NCBI GenBank assembly: GCA_002914845.1
Contig: JXTC01000174.1
Span: 232,098-296,097, forward strand
From: Trema orientale
Lineage: Eukaryota > Streptophyta > Magnoliopsida > Rosales > Cannabaceae
Direction: 5' to 3'
Length of the DNA: 64,000 nucleotides
Positions 1-11,712 of this stretch are shown here, piece after piece. The notes under the pieces were generated by a model. That model was not told the origin of the DNA, searched no databases, and saw only the letters and a list, made by a program, of their open reading frames with translations. Positions within the stretch are counted from its first letter, which is position 1. The number at the start of each line of letters is the position of its first letter. The position numbers and the translations under genes were made by a program.

Positions 1-700
1 GTGTATAAATGTATATTTATTTATAAGGCTCTATAACAAAATTTGTTAGCTAAGCCAAAATATACAAATTTTAGATGAGACACCCTCAACTCAAGATTCA
101 TTTCATGCCTATTTAAAATGAGTATTGAATTGGCTAAAAGGAATAAAATAAAATTTTAAAGTTATCATTTACTTCAAGAAAAGTGAAAACACCTACTTTT
201 TTTTCCCACTAAAACACATGTCCCAATCCTCTATTTTATCTTATTGTTTTATTTAAAATTATTCCAGCTCAATAAATCTTATTGTTTTATTTAAAATTAT
301 TCCAGCTTAATAAATAATTAAGTAACTAGGCAATGATATTACCAAGTGAGTTTATTATTTATCTCATATGAACAAGGTAAAAATATATATATATATATAT
401 ATATCTATTAGTTTATCTACTTATGTCTTTGTTATTAATTTTACTAACTGCTACTACAATTATATGGAGAATATTGTATTCTACGAATTTTACTAAAAAT
501 TGTTAGGCAATTGAGTCTATGAATAAAAATTTACTTGTATATATTAAGAATAATATCTTTAATAGTCTTGAAAACCAAATAGTAAGTATACATGAAAAAA
601 CACTGGAGACAATTATAATATTTAATAATTAATAGTTTTTTTTTTGGTTAGAGTGTAATAAGTCTTATTAACAAAATTTTTTAGCTCCGTCCCAGAAACA
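1..700. other. AT-rich upstream intergenic DNA
   Basis: No gene seen. The stretch is AT-rich, with a (TA)n tract at about 383-404 and a 38-bp tandem duplication at 240-315. It lies upstream of the DMR6-like gene and may include distal promoter, but no specific element is convincing. Confidence 0.6.
240..315. repeat. 38-bp tandem duplication
   Basis: Two almost identical adjacent 38-bp units (240-277 and 278-315), each containing TTATTGTTTTATTTAAAATT. They differ at about one base near the end of the unit, so the duplication is fairly recent. It lies about 0.8 kb upstream of the DMR6-like start codon. Confidence 0.85.
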
Positions 701-733
701 AAGTCGTCCCACTAACACGTCTATTGATATATG

Positions 734-1088
734 TATATATAAAAAGCTCCTTTTAACAGTGCTCACTGCTCAGTACTTGGTTATGATGTATTTTATACGT
801 TTATTTCTCTCCCTCAATTATTATTAATATTTTTCTAGATCATATAATTAATCTCCCCTTTCTCTTGAAAAAATAAAAAAATAAAAATAAAGGTAGGGAG
901 GTCGCATATGGTATTTATTATTCTATATATATATATATATATCCACACTGTCAGTTGTTGGTGCTCACTTTCCTGGAAGCTACTCAAGGGCTCTGCACAA
1001 GGGAGCAAACCAAATTCTTCTCTCTCATTAGATTTTTTTTTTTGCCCCTTAAACATCATATAATTATAACTATAATATAATTAGTTAC
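734..1088 (+). promoter_or_regulatory. Candidate core promoter and 5' leader of DMR6-like gene
   Basis: TATATATAAAAA at 734-745 is the best TATA-box candidate. It would give a leader of about 310 nt to the ATG at 1089. A second TA-rich tract at about 925-945 could serve instead. The choice is inference; transcript 5' ends would settle it. Confidence 0.35.
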
Positions 1089-4042
1089 ATGGAAACTAAA
1101 GTATTATCCTCGGGTGTTCGGTTCTCAAACTTGCCCGAGAGTTACGTTAGACCCGAATCCGAACGCCCCCGGCTCTCCGAGGTCTCCGCTTGCGAAAACG
1201 TTCCCGTTATCGATTTGGGTTCTCATGATCGAATACAAATTGTTCAACAAGTTGGCGAAGCTTGCAAGTCATATGGATTTTTTCAGGTACTTATTAAATT
1301 TTATTATATAGCTTTGATTAATTGGTTGTTTATTTTGTGTTTTTGGACTTTAATTATGATGTTTAATAGGTTACCAATCATGGGGTGTCCATGGAACTAG
1401 TAGAGAAGATGTTAGGTGTGGCACATGAGTTTTTCAGTCTTCCATTAGAGGAGAAGTTGAAGCTTTACTCGGATGATCCATCGAAGACGATGAGATTGTC
1501 AACAAGCTTCAACGTGAAAAAGGAGAAGGTCCATAATTGGAGAGATTATCTCAGACTTCATTGTTATCCTCTTGACAAGTATGTGCCAGAGTGGCCCTCC
1601 ATTCCTTCTTCTTTCAAGTAAGTAATAACTTCTATTATTATTTCTACCTCATTAATTAATTGCTCATAATATGTATAGGTTACATGTTCATTTTGCATAT
1701 ATGCACCAATCTTAGCTGCAAATATGTATATTAATGACCCTTATTTTAAAAGATAAAGTGTATATTTCATCCTAGGTATTTACGTATGATTCACGTACAT
1801 CACGTCTTTGTCCGTATGTTTTCATGCCATATAGCATACTTATCGATACGTGGACACGTATCATAAGATGAGTATGTCATATGACACATTTATAGATAGC
1901 TTGATAGGAATGGTACGTCAGATGACTTTATTTAATATTAAATGATTGTAACTGTAAGAGATTTAGTATAACTGAAAGACTGAATCTCACCCACCATTTA
2001 ATATTACAATTTCACTATGTTATTGGAAAAAATAAGAAGAAAAAAAATCAATTACATACATATTAGAGACTGAAAACAAAGAGTAATTTTAAAAGAATTG
2101 TGTTATTTTGAGGGCCTTAAATGTATGTCTAAACTAATCAAATAGAACGATTATAATTATTTGTTTGAAAAAAAAAAAGTTAAAAGAGAAGGATTCTTAA
2201 TTGCAGACCAGAAAAAATGATATTGTCGCACCGAAATTCTAGTTTTAATACATAGGTACAGGGCCCTAGGGTTGCAATAGTACTAAAATGTCCTCATGTT
2301 ACTTTATTTCCTAGATATCAAAATAAACAATTAATGCATTTTATATTTCCTTTTTCTCTTTTTTTTTTTTCTTTTACCAATTCATCTTTTTGTCGAAAAA
2401 AAAAAAAAAAAAAAAAAAAAGCCTTCCAGTGTCCCATAAAAATCAATAGAACACAAAAGCTACCTTGATATGTCCTATATATGAAAGAAGAAAAGTGAAG
2501 TTCTGTCCAGAAATTGTCTCATATATATATTTGTTAGTAGACACTTCTGTCACTTTCTTTCATGTTTAATATCAATAAATGAAAATTTATGTTTTTTAAC
2601 CTAAAATCTGAAACTGGTTGCCTTTTTCATCTTAAGAAGGGGAAAAAAAAAGAATCCTTTCCCCATTTTTAAGGCAGATATAGAGAAAATCTTTGGCCAT
2701 ACTTACTCAGCTCCCATGTGCACAAAGAATCATTTGTATTATGTAAGATCACATGCATAGTACAGCTAAGAAATTTTTTTTTTCCGTATTTATTCAGCAA
2801 AGTTTATTTTATTTCATTTTTAAAAATTGTTCTTTACTACATATTTCCATTTCAATCTTCCCAACTGTCAACCAGCCAACACAAAAAGCTTGTTCACTGT
2901 TTTTTGTAACTTTTTCCCTTGCCAGAACAGTTATTTTTTCTGACAATGTTATGACACATAGTACGGGTCTTTGCTCTAAGTGAACTTACTTTTTAATTTT
3001 AGAATCATATTAAATCACATGATAACGAATAACTTCAACTGTTTCTGGGGTCCTTTACGGTGAATTATTGATAAATAAAAATAATTGAAGACCTCTAATT
3101 TTTTTTACGTTGCATGTCCATAAACATTAATCCACAACTTACATCCATTATATACTTTAATACCCAAAAAAAAAAACTAATAATTAGTAAATAACACTGG
3201 AATTGGAAAGGCCGAAAAAAGAAAAAAGAAAGAAAAGTAGAGGGGCCAAATTGGAACTTGACAAATGAAAAAAGGGTACAGACTTGAATTTGTATTGAAT
3301 GCAGAAAAAGGGTAGGGACAAAACTGGAAAGAGCTCGAGGTCCCAGAGTTGACTTGTTCAAAGTCCCAAAACCAAAAAGTGGACAATGACGTAATTAATG
3401 GGCTTTAGTTGTCGTCTACCCGATTTGTCAATAAATTAAATGAAATGTCCTATAGTTTTTCTTTATTTGATTTTTCTTGGCCTGGTGGGAACCATGTGGT
3501 ACCCGAATTTTAAATATCTTTCTATTTCTATATATGCCGACGTCATAATCCATAATCCATCGTAATCCAATTTGTGCCGAAAATAAAAAATATACTCGAT
3601 TTTTCTAGCTGTGGTGACGTCATAGGATAATTCCGTGTTGACATCAGCAAAATGAATCATGTGGTCGAAGTTTTGTTGGTGACTAGGTCAGTGGTACTGA
3701 CCCAATGGTTCACAAGACAAAATTAAGTAGGCATTAAGTAGGCAGAGATACCGTGTGTGTATATACACAGGACTTATAGAAATATGACTAAATTTGAGTT
3801 CTAATTTCAGTAAATGTCATTTTATCAAAAGTTATAACAAAATATCTGATATATATGCATATATACCAGTGTAAAATTTTATATACCAAGCATAAAAAAT
3901 TATATACACAGTGTATTTTAGAACAGTAACTAAAATTGGTAGATATACAAGTGTAAAAATATATCTACCTAGACATTTAGCTATAAAATTTTAAAAATAG
4001 ACATTTACTTAATCAAATTTAAAATTTTGGTCATCCACCTAA

Positions 4043-4121
<79 letters not shown>

Positions 4122-7020
4122 CCTGGTTGGCATTACTTTCAAAAAATTTTTAGAGTCTAAAAGTTATTTTTAGAGGTTTTAGATAGATGGGCGCGTCTAC
4201 AATAGGGGCGCCCCTACGTAGGGCCCTGTCTATTCACCGTTGGATGGAAATCTGTATATTAATAGATTCTCCACAGATTCCCGTTATTCCCTACAGATTC
4301 CCATCCAACGATAATTAAGGCATGACCCTACGTAGGGACGCCCCTACCGTAGCCATCCCCTAGATAAATTGTTAGAAGATCTTTTTTTAATTAGAAAATC
4401 TTTTTAATGAAGCATGGAATCACTAACTTTTACAGGAAGATCTTCTGAAACTTTTACTACAGAAAATAAAAACTATCCCAAACAGGCCCATAATACTATT
4501 TGTACTGAAATTTTTATCATATTTTTTATACGTGTGAGTTGGTAATAATTGATAAATATAATTAATTTATTTGTGATAAGTTCTAATTGATATTAAAATT
4601 TTGATACAAATTTTGGTAATAACATATCTATATATATATAAATTATACATCTAAAGAGGGAGGTCTGAATCTCTCCCTTCCTTGTGGTGGCCCCCATTTA
4701 AATGAAAGATCTAGATTAATTGAGACATGCCATGTGGTATCTAACATAACACGTGATAAATCATTATGGAATACAATCTTTTGATATACGAATTTTTTTA
4801 TTTAATTTCATATTTTAATAATATAATAAATTAATTTTGCTCTTTGATACAATTTTCTTTTATCTAATTTCACATTTCAATAATATAATAAATTATATTA
4901 GAATATAGGTGTTAAATCTAGAGACTAAAAAGTACAAGAGGGAATGTCTTAAGTATTTCCTTTTTCACTATCACGGAGGTGCTCGGTCTTAACCTACATT
5001 TGTCGATAGTGGTTAGTGAGCTAAGCTAGGGCAGCTTGTCTTTGTCTACTTTTGTCTTTTGCTTTACCCTCAATTAGATTATGCTATGCTTAACTTCTAT
5101 AATGGTATTCTGACTCTTGAATACCTTATCGTATCCATTATAAAATACAATTTTGTTTGAATAGGGCATTGACAAATTATTTGCATATAAGACATGGTTG
5201 TCCTTACTGTCACAGCTCAATAGTATTTTTGCGTAACCTATCATTCATTTCTTGTCAAATCGGGATTTGGTCCATTTTTTAATTTTAATTTTAAAGGAAA
5301 GACATCTAATCATGTTTCTCCCCTTTTCAAGTGAAAAAATAAGTCTTACTTTTGAAAAAAGGATGGTGGCAGGTAGCAGCCAGCTTTACTGAATAGAATA
5401 ACAACTACAACCCAAATCAGGTGAATCACGAGCTTTAACACTAATGGGCTCTGTCACCATGGCCCAAATTGTCTGAATCTTCCGGATAGACCGGCCCTAG
5501 CTAGTAATGGGCTTCGAGTCCATGGTCACTTTCTCCCTTCCCAGACACCAAACAGAGACAATAACGCAAACATAATAAATAAGGGATAATATCACTTTTA
5601 TACTTTATATTTGACATTTTATTCAAATTGTACCTTGTGCTTTAGTTATTATCAATATTGACCTTTAGATTTGAAATCTGTTACAAATTTATACCCTGAC
5701 ACTAATTTAAAGCAGTTAATTTAATAAGATGCCGCTTAAAAAATTGAAAATAATATAAAAACTAATCCGAAAATAAGTTTATTAAATTATCTTGGTAAAT
5801 TAACTGCCCTAAATTGATGTCAGAGAATAAATTTGTGAAAAATATTAAATCTAAGGGTCAACATTGATAATAACTAAAATACAAGATACAAACTGAACAA
5901 AATATCAAAATACAAAGTATAAAAGTCATATTATCCCATTTATAATAAATATGCTAAGCTTATATGTACATGTTACTTGACTTGCTTCAGATTGAGTTGT
6001 GTACTAGTCTAAAATTATACACGAGATTGAAAGAAAAAAAACTTGCAATACCCTTCTCTTGTCTTCTATAGTTGAACATATTATAACTAATGAAATGAGA
6101 GAAGACATAAAATTCTAATGCCAATTTTGGTTGTTTTAATAGGGAGGTTGTGCAGAGTTACTGTACGGAAGTCCGAGAACTTGGGTTCAGAATTCAGGAA
6201 CTAATATCAGAGAGCTTGGGGCTGGAGAAGGACTACATAAAGAGCATTTTGGGTGAACAAGGGCAGCACATGGCGGTGAACTATTACCCGCAGTGCCCCG
6301 AGCCGGAGCTGACTTATGGATTGCCAGGACACACTGACCCCAATGCACTCACCATCTTACTCCAGGACCTTCAAGTGGCTGGCCTTCAGGTCCTCAAAGA
6401 TGGGAAATGGGTTGCTGTCAATCCCCAGCCTAATGCGTTTGTCATTAACATTGGTGACCAATTACAGGTACCATTCGATATTAAATTGTTTAATTCTTCT
6501 GTCACGAGCAATGTGGTGCTTAGTCACGCAACTTGAATTGGTAACATTTGGTTGACTAGACACTTCTAGTTTTCGACAATGTGCAAGTTCAATGCTAATA
6601 TAAAATCATTATCATTAGTTAAGAACCCATGTAGTGTAGTGTTTAATGTCAACTCTTCAAGTCAATGCATAATATGTTGTAACATATCTCTATCTGGTAT
6701 GCGATACAATATGCTTTAACAAAAGTGAAAGAATTAAGAAGAGAGTTTGACAATGAGTGATTGCATTGCAGGCACTGAGTAATGGGATGTACAAGAGTGT
6801 GTGGCACCGCGCCATTGTGAATGCTGATATGCCAAGGCTATCGGTGGCATCGTTCCTCTGCCCATTTGACGATGCACTGATCAGCCCAGCAAAAGGTCTT
6901 ACAGGCGAAGATGGATCCGGAGCCGTATATAGGGGATATACTTATGCGGAGTATTACAAGACGTTCTGGAGTAGGAACTTGGATCAAGAGCATTGTTTGG
7001 AGCTCTTCAAGAACCATTAA
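1089..7020 (+). CDS. DMR6: DMR6-like 2-oxoglutarate/Fe(II)-dependent dioxygenase (salicylate hydroxylase family)
   Basis: Four exons, 1089-1286, 1370-1617, 6143-6467 and 6772-7020, join in frame to 1020 nt (339 aa). All introns are GT..AG. Exon 1 plus the start of exon 2 hold the N-terminal DIOX_N domain (PVIDLGS, then YGFFQVTNHGVS). Exons 3-4 hold the 2OG-FeII oxygenase fold: iron ligands His212 and Asp214 (GHTDPN) and His269 (VWHRA), and the 2-oxoglutarate-binding Arg279-x-Ser281 (PRLS). Length, RPRLSEVS near the N terminus, STSFNVKKE and the WSRNLDQEHCLE C terminus match DMR6 proteins. In Arabidopsis these are soluble enzymes that hydroxylate salicylic acid and restrain immunity. It could be a DLO paralogue with the same chemistry, or have flavonoid activity; sequence alone does not separate them. 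The ATG is followed by a normal DMR6-like N terminus. Intron 2 is unusually long (4.5 kb) and carries miniature elements. No lesion seen. Confidence 0.95.
4049..4117. repeat. (TA)n microsatellite
   Basis: About 69 bp of uninterrupted TA dinucleotide inside intron 2 of the DMR6-like gene. It is likely polymorphic in length. Confidence 0.95.
4189..4360. mobile_element. Mutator-like MITE, family 1, copy 1
   Basis: A 172-bp element beginning GGGCGCGTCTACAATAGGGG and ending with its degenerate inverted repeat. Flanks are TAGATAGAT (4180-4188) and TAGATAAAT (4361-4369), a 9-bp target duplication with one mismatch, as in Mutator-like elements. A second inner inverted repeat (CCGTTGGATGG against CCATCCAACG) makes almost the whole element self-complementary. 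Noncoding. Copies 2 and 3 are at 8295 and 9474. Confidence 0.85.
5582..5941. mobile_element. 360-bp MITE with GGGATAATAT ends
   Basis: The ends AGGGATAATATCACTTTTAT and (reverse complement) GGGATAATATGACTTTTATA form inverted repeats of roughly 50 bp. The element is flanked by ATAATAAATA at 5572-5581 and 5942-5951. The duplicated intron copy has a single ATAATAAATA at 19842-19851 with nothing inserted, so this is a validated insertion. The 9-10 bp duplication and GGG ends suggest a Mutator-like origin. Confidence 0.88.
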
Positions 7021-8294
7021 CTATCTAGCATAGTTGAATGTTATTTGTGGCAGTACTACCATTCTTGTTTTACTTTAGCTGCAGTTTCCTTCATTTCACC
7101 ATTTTAAGGTATGGATAGTAGAGTAGTCATATTGTCTATTATAGGGGCATCATTTGAATACAAAGGTGGGCCTATGTGATTTCAGTTCTCGAAAAAGGCT
7201 TACGCTTGTCTGTATAGCCTTCGAAAAAAGGCCTAAACACGTGGAACCCAAATAGTATTAGATTGCACATCTCCTAATAGTTGCAAAGGAGGATTGATTG
7301 CATCTATCCTACATCACTATCCATCAGAAGTGTTAAAGGCAGCTAATTAAACTAATCTTCCTTCTCTTCTGATGACACGATAACCGTGTATTATCTAGGG
7401 CAATAATATTCTAATCTTGTAGTCAAAATATGTTGGAACTCTTTCATTTAGTTTATCTGCTTCGATGTTGATTCTTGGTCCCTACAATAAGCATATTGAA
7501 GTCTCCTTGTATTTCCTCTTACATGCTTATGTACTGCTGCCTATTTATGTAACTTTAGTTATTCTACTTAATTAAAAAAAAAAAAATTGAGTAGCATTTC
7601 AAGAATTTGAATTCCTAATGATCAGAACTTGCATGATTTGTAGAATAGTTTATTGGAGGATAAAGATGAGCAGTACAGTTTTGTTAGTGTTTGCACAAAG
7701 CTGTGAAACAGAACTAGCAAGAGTTGGTCCTTGTAGAAAGTTGAGTAATTTTTCCAATGACTTGATATTGTTTTGAGTAACCGATCCTCCTAATTTGATA
7801 TTGTATTATGCAGTCTGTTATATTTAGCTGCAATTTCTTCCACTTTCCCTTTTTGATTTATTCGAACTTCAATTTCCTGAGGCCAAAGGAAAAATTCATC
7901 AAGTCTGATAACCAATTACGGAGCACATTCAAGTACCTACATTGGTAACAGACATCCAACTTTTATATATTATTGGTTATTACTAACTTGTCCATGCCAT
8001 AACCTTATATGATGATTCTTCAAAGCAATCAATCATACGTAGCAAATGATATCGGAAACACCAAATATATATAGTGAGTCCATGAATATGATGACATGAT
8101 TACCTATCTTTTACATTGATCGGGAACTCAACGCTATCGCAGATAAATTAAGTTGTCGTATTAATATTGCTAAGATAAGGTTATTAGTTTTTATTCATAA
8201 AAAAAAGATTGTAACTTGTAGTAGGGGAATATGGTTGTTTGGTCTATTTTTATTTTTTGTTTTGTTGCGGTCTGGTATAAAAGTATTAAACTTT
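7021..8294. other. Intergenic DNA downstream of DMR6-like gene
   Basis: 3' flank of the DMR6-like gene. No further coding sequence, RNA gene or repeat is evident. The polyadenylation site presumably lies in the first few hundred bases, but I cannot place it. Confidence 0.6.
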
Positions 8295-8433
8295 GGGCGC
8301 GTCTACAGTAGGGGCGTCCCTACGTAGGGTCCTGTCTATACACCGTTTGATGAGAATCTGTATAAACAGATTCTCATCAAACGGTGTATAAGAGGTGACC
8401 CTACGTAGAGGCGCCCCTACTGTAGCCCCTCCT
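8295..8433. mobile_element. Mutator-like MITE, family 1, copy 2
   Basis: A 139-bp element starting GGGCGCGTCTACAGTAGGGG. Perfect 9-bp target duplication TTAAACTTT at 8286-8294 and 8434-8442. The inner palindrome (AGAATCTGTATAAACAGATTCT within longer arms) makes a near-perfect hairpin. Confidence 0.9.
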
Positions 8434-8481
8434 TTAAACTTTTTAATAAAAACCATATTTCGATCATACCTACATATCAGA

Positions 8482-8549
8482 CCAATGAGAGCATCTACTG
8501 ATCTTTTGAGCACGCTAAACTTTTACTAGTAATATTCTAAACAACAATA
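8482..8549. repeat. Segment duplicated at 20180-20247
   Basis: About 68 bp, starting CCAATGAGAGCATCTACTGA, aligns with CCAATCAGATCATCCACTGA at 20180 and stays alignable to the TA tract (CTAAACAACAATATATA). At 20 kb this block is joined directly to a DMR6-like exon 3 fragment. Here it lies between that gene and the COMT start fragment. Confidence 0.75.
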
Positions 8550-8563
8550 TATACATAGTAATG

Positions 8564-8735
8564 AGTCGATCTCATAATTTGGTTCTGGGAGCCTGTCGAA
8601 CCCATTTTTGGGATTCGGATCCATAGAAATGTATGACCTCTAGGAGCTGCTTTGAGTGGAAGAAGACAGATTGTGATAGTCGGAAACTTGGAATCTAGAC
8701 TAGAGAGAGAGCAAATGGGTGAATGGCTATAAATA
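8564..8735 (-). pseudogene. Decapitated COMT copy: promoter, 5' leader and first codons only
   Basis: Read on the minus strand, an ATG at 8605 is followed by codons for MGSTGSQNQI. This matches the start of the intact COMT at 58199 ([10 protein letters not shown]). The leader just before the ATG also matches (GGATCCGAAT close to ATGGGTTCGAC in both). About 110 bp further upstream, TATAGCCATTCACCCATT resembles TATAAAGCCACTCACCATT of the COMT promoter. After about ten codons similarity stops and the reading frame closes. I read it as a truncated duplicate with no enzymatic product. Confidence 0.65.
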
Positions 8736-8805
8736 TACAGAGTGCTAGTGAAACTATTGTTGTATCTTACTAAAACATTTTGTAATTTAATAATAAAATA
8801 AATCA

Positions 8806-9036
8806 TTATTAGAACTCATGACAGAAATATGATTGATACTGAGTATATATAGTAGTAGATAACTATATATATAGTTATACTATATACAAACACTTTGTAT
8901 CTCTGTATGTCATTGATCTTCTTCATTTACTGATCTTTTTTTCAAGCTAAATTACATATTATTCCTTTAAAAAAAATATAAATATTATAGCTTGAGGTGA
9001 AGATTACAGTTGATTTTTTGAAGAGCATAATACTAA
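8806..9036. other. AT-rich intergenic DNA
   Basis: Nothing recognisable in this short stretch between the COMT start fragment and the tandem repeat. Confidence 0.5.
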
Positions 9037-9183
9037 GTGGAATTGTTTATCTTATCCCTTCATTTTGTACAAATCCGAATTCTCATAAAAATCTTATGCA
9101 GAAGTTCTAGTGGAATTGTTTGTCTTATACCTTCATTTGTACAAATCCAAATTCTGCATAAAAATCTAGTGGGAATTCTCATA
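9037..9183. repeat. 73-bp tandem duplication
   Basis: Two adjacent units share GTGGAATTGTTT, then CCTTCATTTTGTACAAATCC with small differences, at 9037 and 9110. They are mildly diverged and have no coding potential. Confidence 0.75.
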
Positions 9184-9473
9184 AATATATAGATTTTGCC
9201 TTTGGATAAGAAGAGTGCTTGCACCTATCTCTTTTCCACTATAGTATCATCACATGCTATGTAGACTTTATAGTATTAAAATGTGAGATACTTTAGTGAA
9301 GTTCATATGCCAACAATGAGCTAGGGTGAGCAAATTACCAAAAGACTAACCTCCCCTCCACCCAGACCAAACTGGATAGTTTTCAGTTTGAGTGTGGTTT
9401 TGTCATTTGAACCCAATTCCAAACTGAACCTGAAAATATATTTAGGAAAAAAAAATAGTTGCATTAGATATTT

Positions 9474-9625
9474 GGAGGCGGCTATAGTAGGGACGCCTCT
9501 ATGTAAGGTCCCTGTTTATACACCGTTTGATGAAAATTTGTGGGGAATCTGTTTATACACAGATTCTCATCAAACGGTGTATAAACAGGGCCTTACGTAG
9601 GGACGCCTTTACTGTAGACGCGCCC
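9474..9625. mobile_element. Mutator-like MITE, family 1, copy 3
   Basis: A 152-bp element starting GGAGGCGGCTATAGTAGGGA and ending GTAGACGCGCCC. Perfect 9-bp target duplication TAGATATTT at 9465-9473 and 9626-9634. It shares with copy 2 the inner arms ACACCGTTTGATGA and TCATCAAACGGTGT. Confidence 0.9.
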
Positions 9626-9634
9626 TAGATATTT

Positions 9635-11392
9635 ATTTAAGAAATATATGTTTTCAGTTTTTACTTGTCATCTTAAAAATTAGGTCCAAAAAGACTCTTA
9701 ATTAGTTTAAAAATTGCCCAATGATTGAGTTAAAAAAAAAAAAAAAACTCTTTAAAATGACATGCACTTAAACAGCTTTTCTCTCTTAAGCCCGTAGGCC
9801 CAATTTACTACTCTTGGTAACTATACATACATAGTACTAAAGACAGTTGTTGAACTTTTCAACTCTTTTCTTCATGCACGTTACATAGCAAAATTTTCCA
9901 AGCAGATGAGTGTCTTTTTTCAAGTATGTATATATAGCTATTAACAGTAGTGCTTCCGAGTAAAGTCGAGTGTGTTCATATCGTTGGCACGAGCTCTACA
10001 CGAGAGCACACTAATGAATGATCCTGATTGGTTTGAAGTGTATGACTAATATATATTATTAGATATAGTTCTGTATTCTCCAAATCCAATAGATTAACCT
10101 TCAAATCCTCATTTCTGCATTCTCCTTATTGCTCAATGTGTCCACGAGTCGAAGGCTAAGGTTGAAGGCGAGAGAGAAACTGGAAATGAAGAGAAAAAAT
10201 AAAGGGTCGGGTTAGGATTAGAGGAGGAGAGAGAAGTGCGGAATTTATGGTTTACTTTCTTTTTTCTTTTTTCTTTTTTGTTTTATTTTATTCATGTAAA
10301 TTATTTGTTTCAATTTTAAATCAATTAATTTTGTTTCGCAACAATATGGTATTTCAACATTAGATATGGTGTTTTATAAGGAACATTTTGGTCAATTTAT
10401 ACACTGTAGGTATACATGTGCATGAAATTAAATATAGAGATATACATTTGCACAATTCAAAAGATGCTACCGATTTTGTAGAAAGGCCATTATTCAGAGG
10501 TGTTTTTTTTTCTTGGTTAACCCAAAAAAATTCTTATTTAGTGCTTTTGAATTAAAATTAAAATTTAGGATTTCTTTTTATTTTTACCCCTCTAATATGT
10601 AGCTTTCATCACTTTGTCACTTATGAAAAGGTTAAACGTCAAAGTGAAGGTTTTTACATCCACAAACGTCATCTCAAAAGAGAATTTTTAAAACAATTTT
10701 AAAGTTTATAGGGGGATTGTGGAGAATTTATGTCACTTTTTATATTATAAGGGCAAAGTGAGACAAATGGTATATGTTAGGGACAAAAATGAAATTAACT
10801 AACTTCTAAAGTGAATATACATTTTATTACAATGTGTGGAAGGAAGCCTTAACCTTTCTTCTGCCATTGCCTCTTGATCATGTAATGAAAACTTGTAAAA
10901 CTTATTACTCATTCTGAATATACGTATAGATATTTATATGCATTTTGGTTGAATCTTAGTAGTTTGACTTTTGATTCTCTCTCTCCCGGATCTAGTCTGC
11001 TGGTTGAAGGTGGAGTGGACGGAGACATCGGACTGGGGGACAGTCTTTGAGAGAACCATGATCCTTTTAAAGAGAGTTTCTTAGCAGTTTGAGGGTTAGT
11101 CAGTGTGAGAGAGATAGGATTCGGGTCTCATATTCCTATATTTATATTTTATACACAGCATACGCATATAGCCATCCATATACGCGTCTACTCTTTATAG
11201 AAAAGTGGACTCTACTTTTTTAAAGACAATTATCTTTTTTTTTTTTCCCTTTCTTTTCTAAATAGTCTTTGAGAGAACCATGATCCTTTTGTTTTGGTTT
11301 ATTGTTTTCTTTAAGAAAAACTTTGAACTGTAGTTATGCCATGATTGCTGACTATTTATAAAGAGATTAACTATGACTTGAAGTCTTGAACT
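9635..11392. other. Intergenic DNA, no gene seen
   Basis: AT-rich and without coding signal. A 27-bp direct repeat (AGTCTTTGAGAGAACCATGA) occurs at about 11041 and 11263, some 222 bp apart. No other structure is convincing. Confidence 0.6.
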
Positions 11393-11520
11393 TTACATTA
11401 TTCATTTGACAATTGGTTCAATTTATACATTATATTTTAGTTATTATTAATATTGACATGAATATTTAAAACTTACAATAAATTTATGTATTATCTAGGT
11501 CAAACATCAATTTTGACCAA
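11393..11520. mobile_element. Left half of a degenerate 5582-type MITE
   Basis: This stretch resembles the left half of the MITE at 5582 (TTAGTTATTATTAATATTGAC against TTAGTTATTATCAATATTGAC). The right half of such an element appears at 16636-16750, beyond a Copia element. Together they suggest one MITE split by the retrotransposon. Boundaries are approximate and no target duplication is visible. Confidence 0.5.
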
Positions 11521-11559
11521 TATATTTATCAAAATTATTAAGTTTGATGAATGCTAATT

Positions 11560-11705
11560 CTCGTTCATAATGAATCAAATATGTACAAGGTTTTTATAAG
11601 ACAGATTTGAGATGCAAATTCTAAAAACAAGCACCTTAAAATAAGGAGAGCCAATTCTCCCAAACACACGGGAGAAGGAGACAAGACTTATTGTCTATTT
11701 CAACA
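11560..11705 (-). mobile_element. 3' LTR (partial) of the Copia element
   Basis: On the minus strand the polyprotein stop (11715-11713) is followed by a purine tract AAAGGAGAA and then TGTTGAAATAG from 11705, the expected LTR start. The LTR end and the 5' LTR could not be found, so the limit at 11560 is a guess. Confidence 0.5.
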
Positions 11706-11712
11706 TTCTCCT

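Larger units (their letters stand above)
1618..6142 (+). other. 4.5-kb intron 2 of the DMR6-like gene
   Basis: It starts GTAAGT and ends TTTTAATAG. It contains an A-run at about 2395-2420, a 69-bp (TA)n tract, a 172-bp Mutator-like MITE (4189-4360) and a 360-bp MITE (5582-5941). The rest is AT-rich DNA without coding signal. The segment from about 5355 to the exon 3 border is duplicated at 16967-20042. Confidence 0.85.

Noticed and set aside
1114..1311. Overlapping 65-aa frame at the start of the DMR6-like gene
   Set aside because: Out-of-frame shadow of exon 1; the 1089 frame gives the conserved dioxygenase N terminus.
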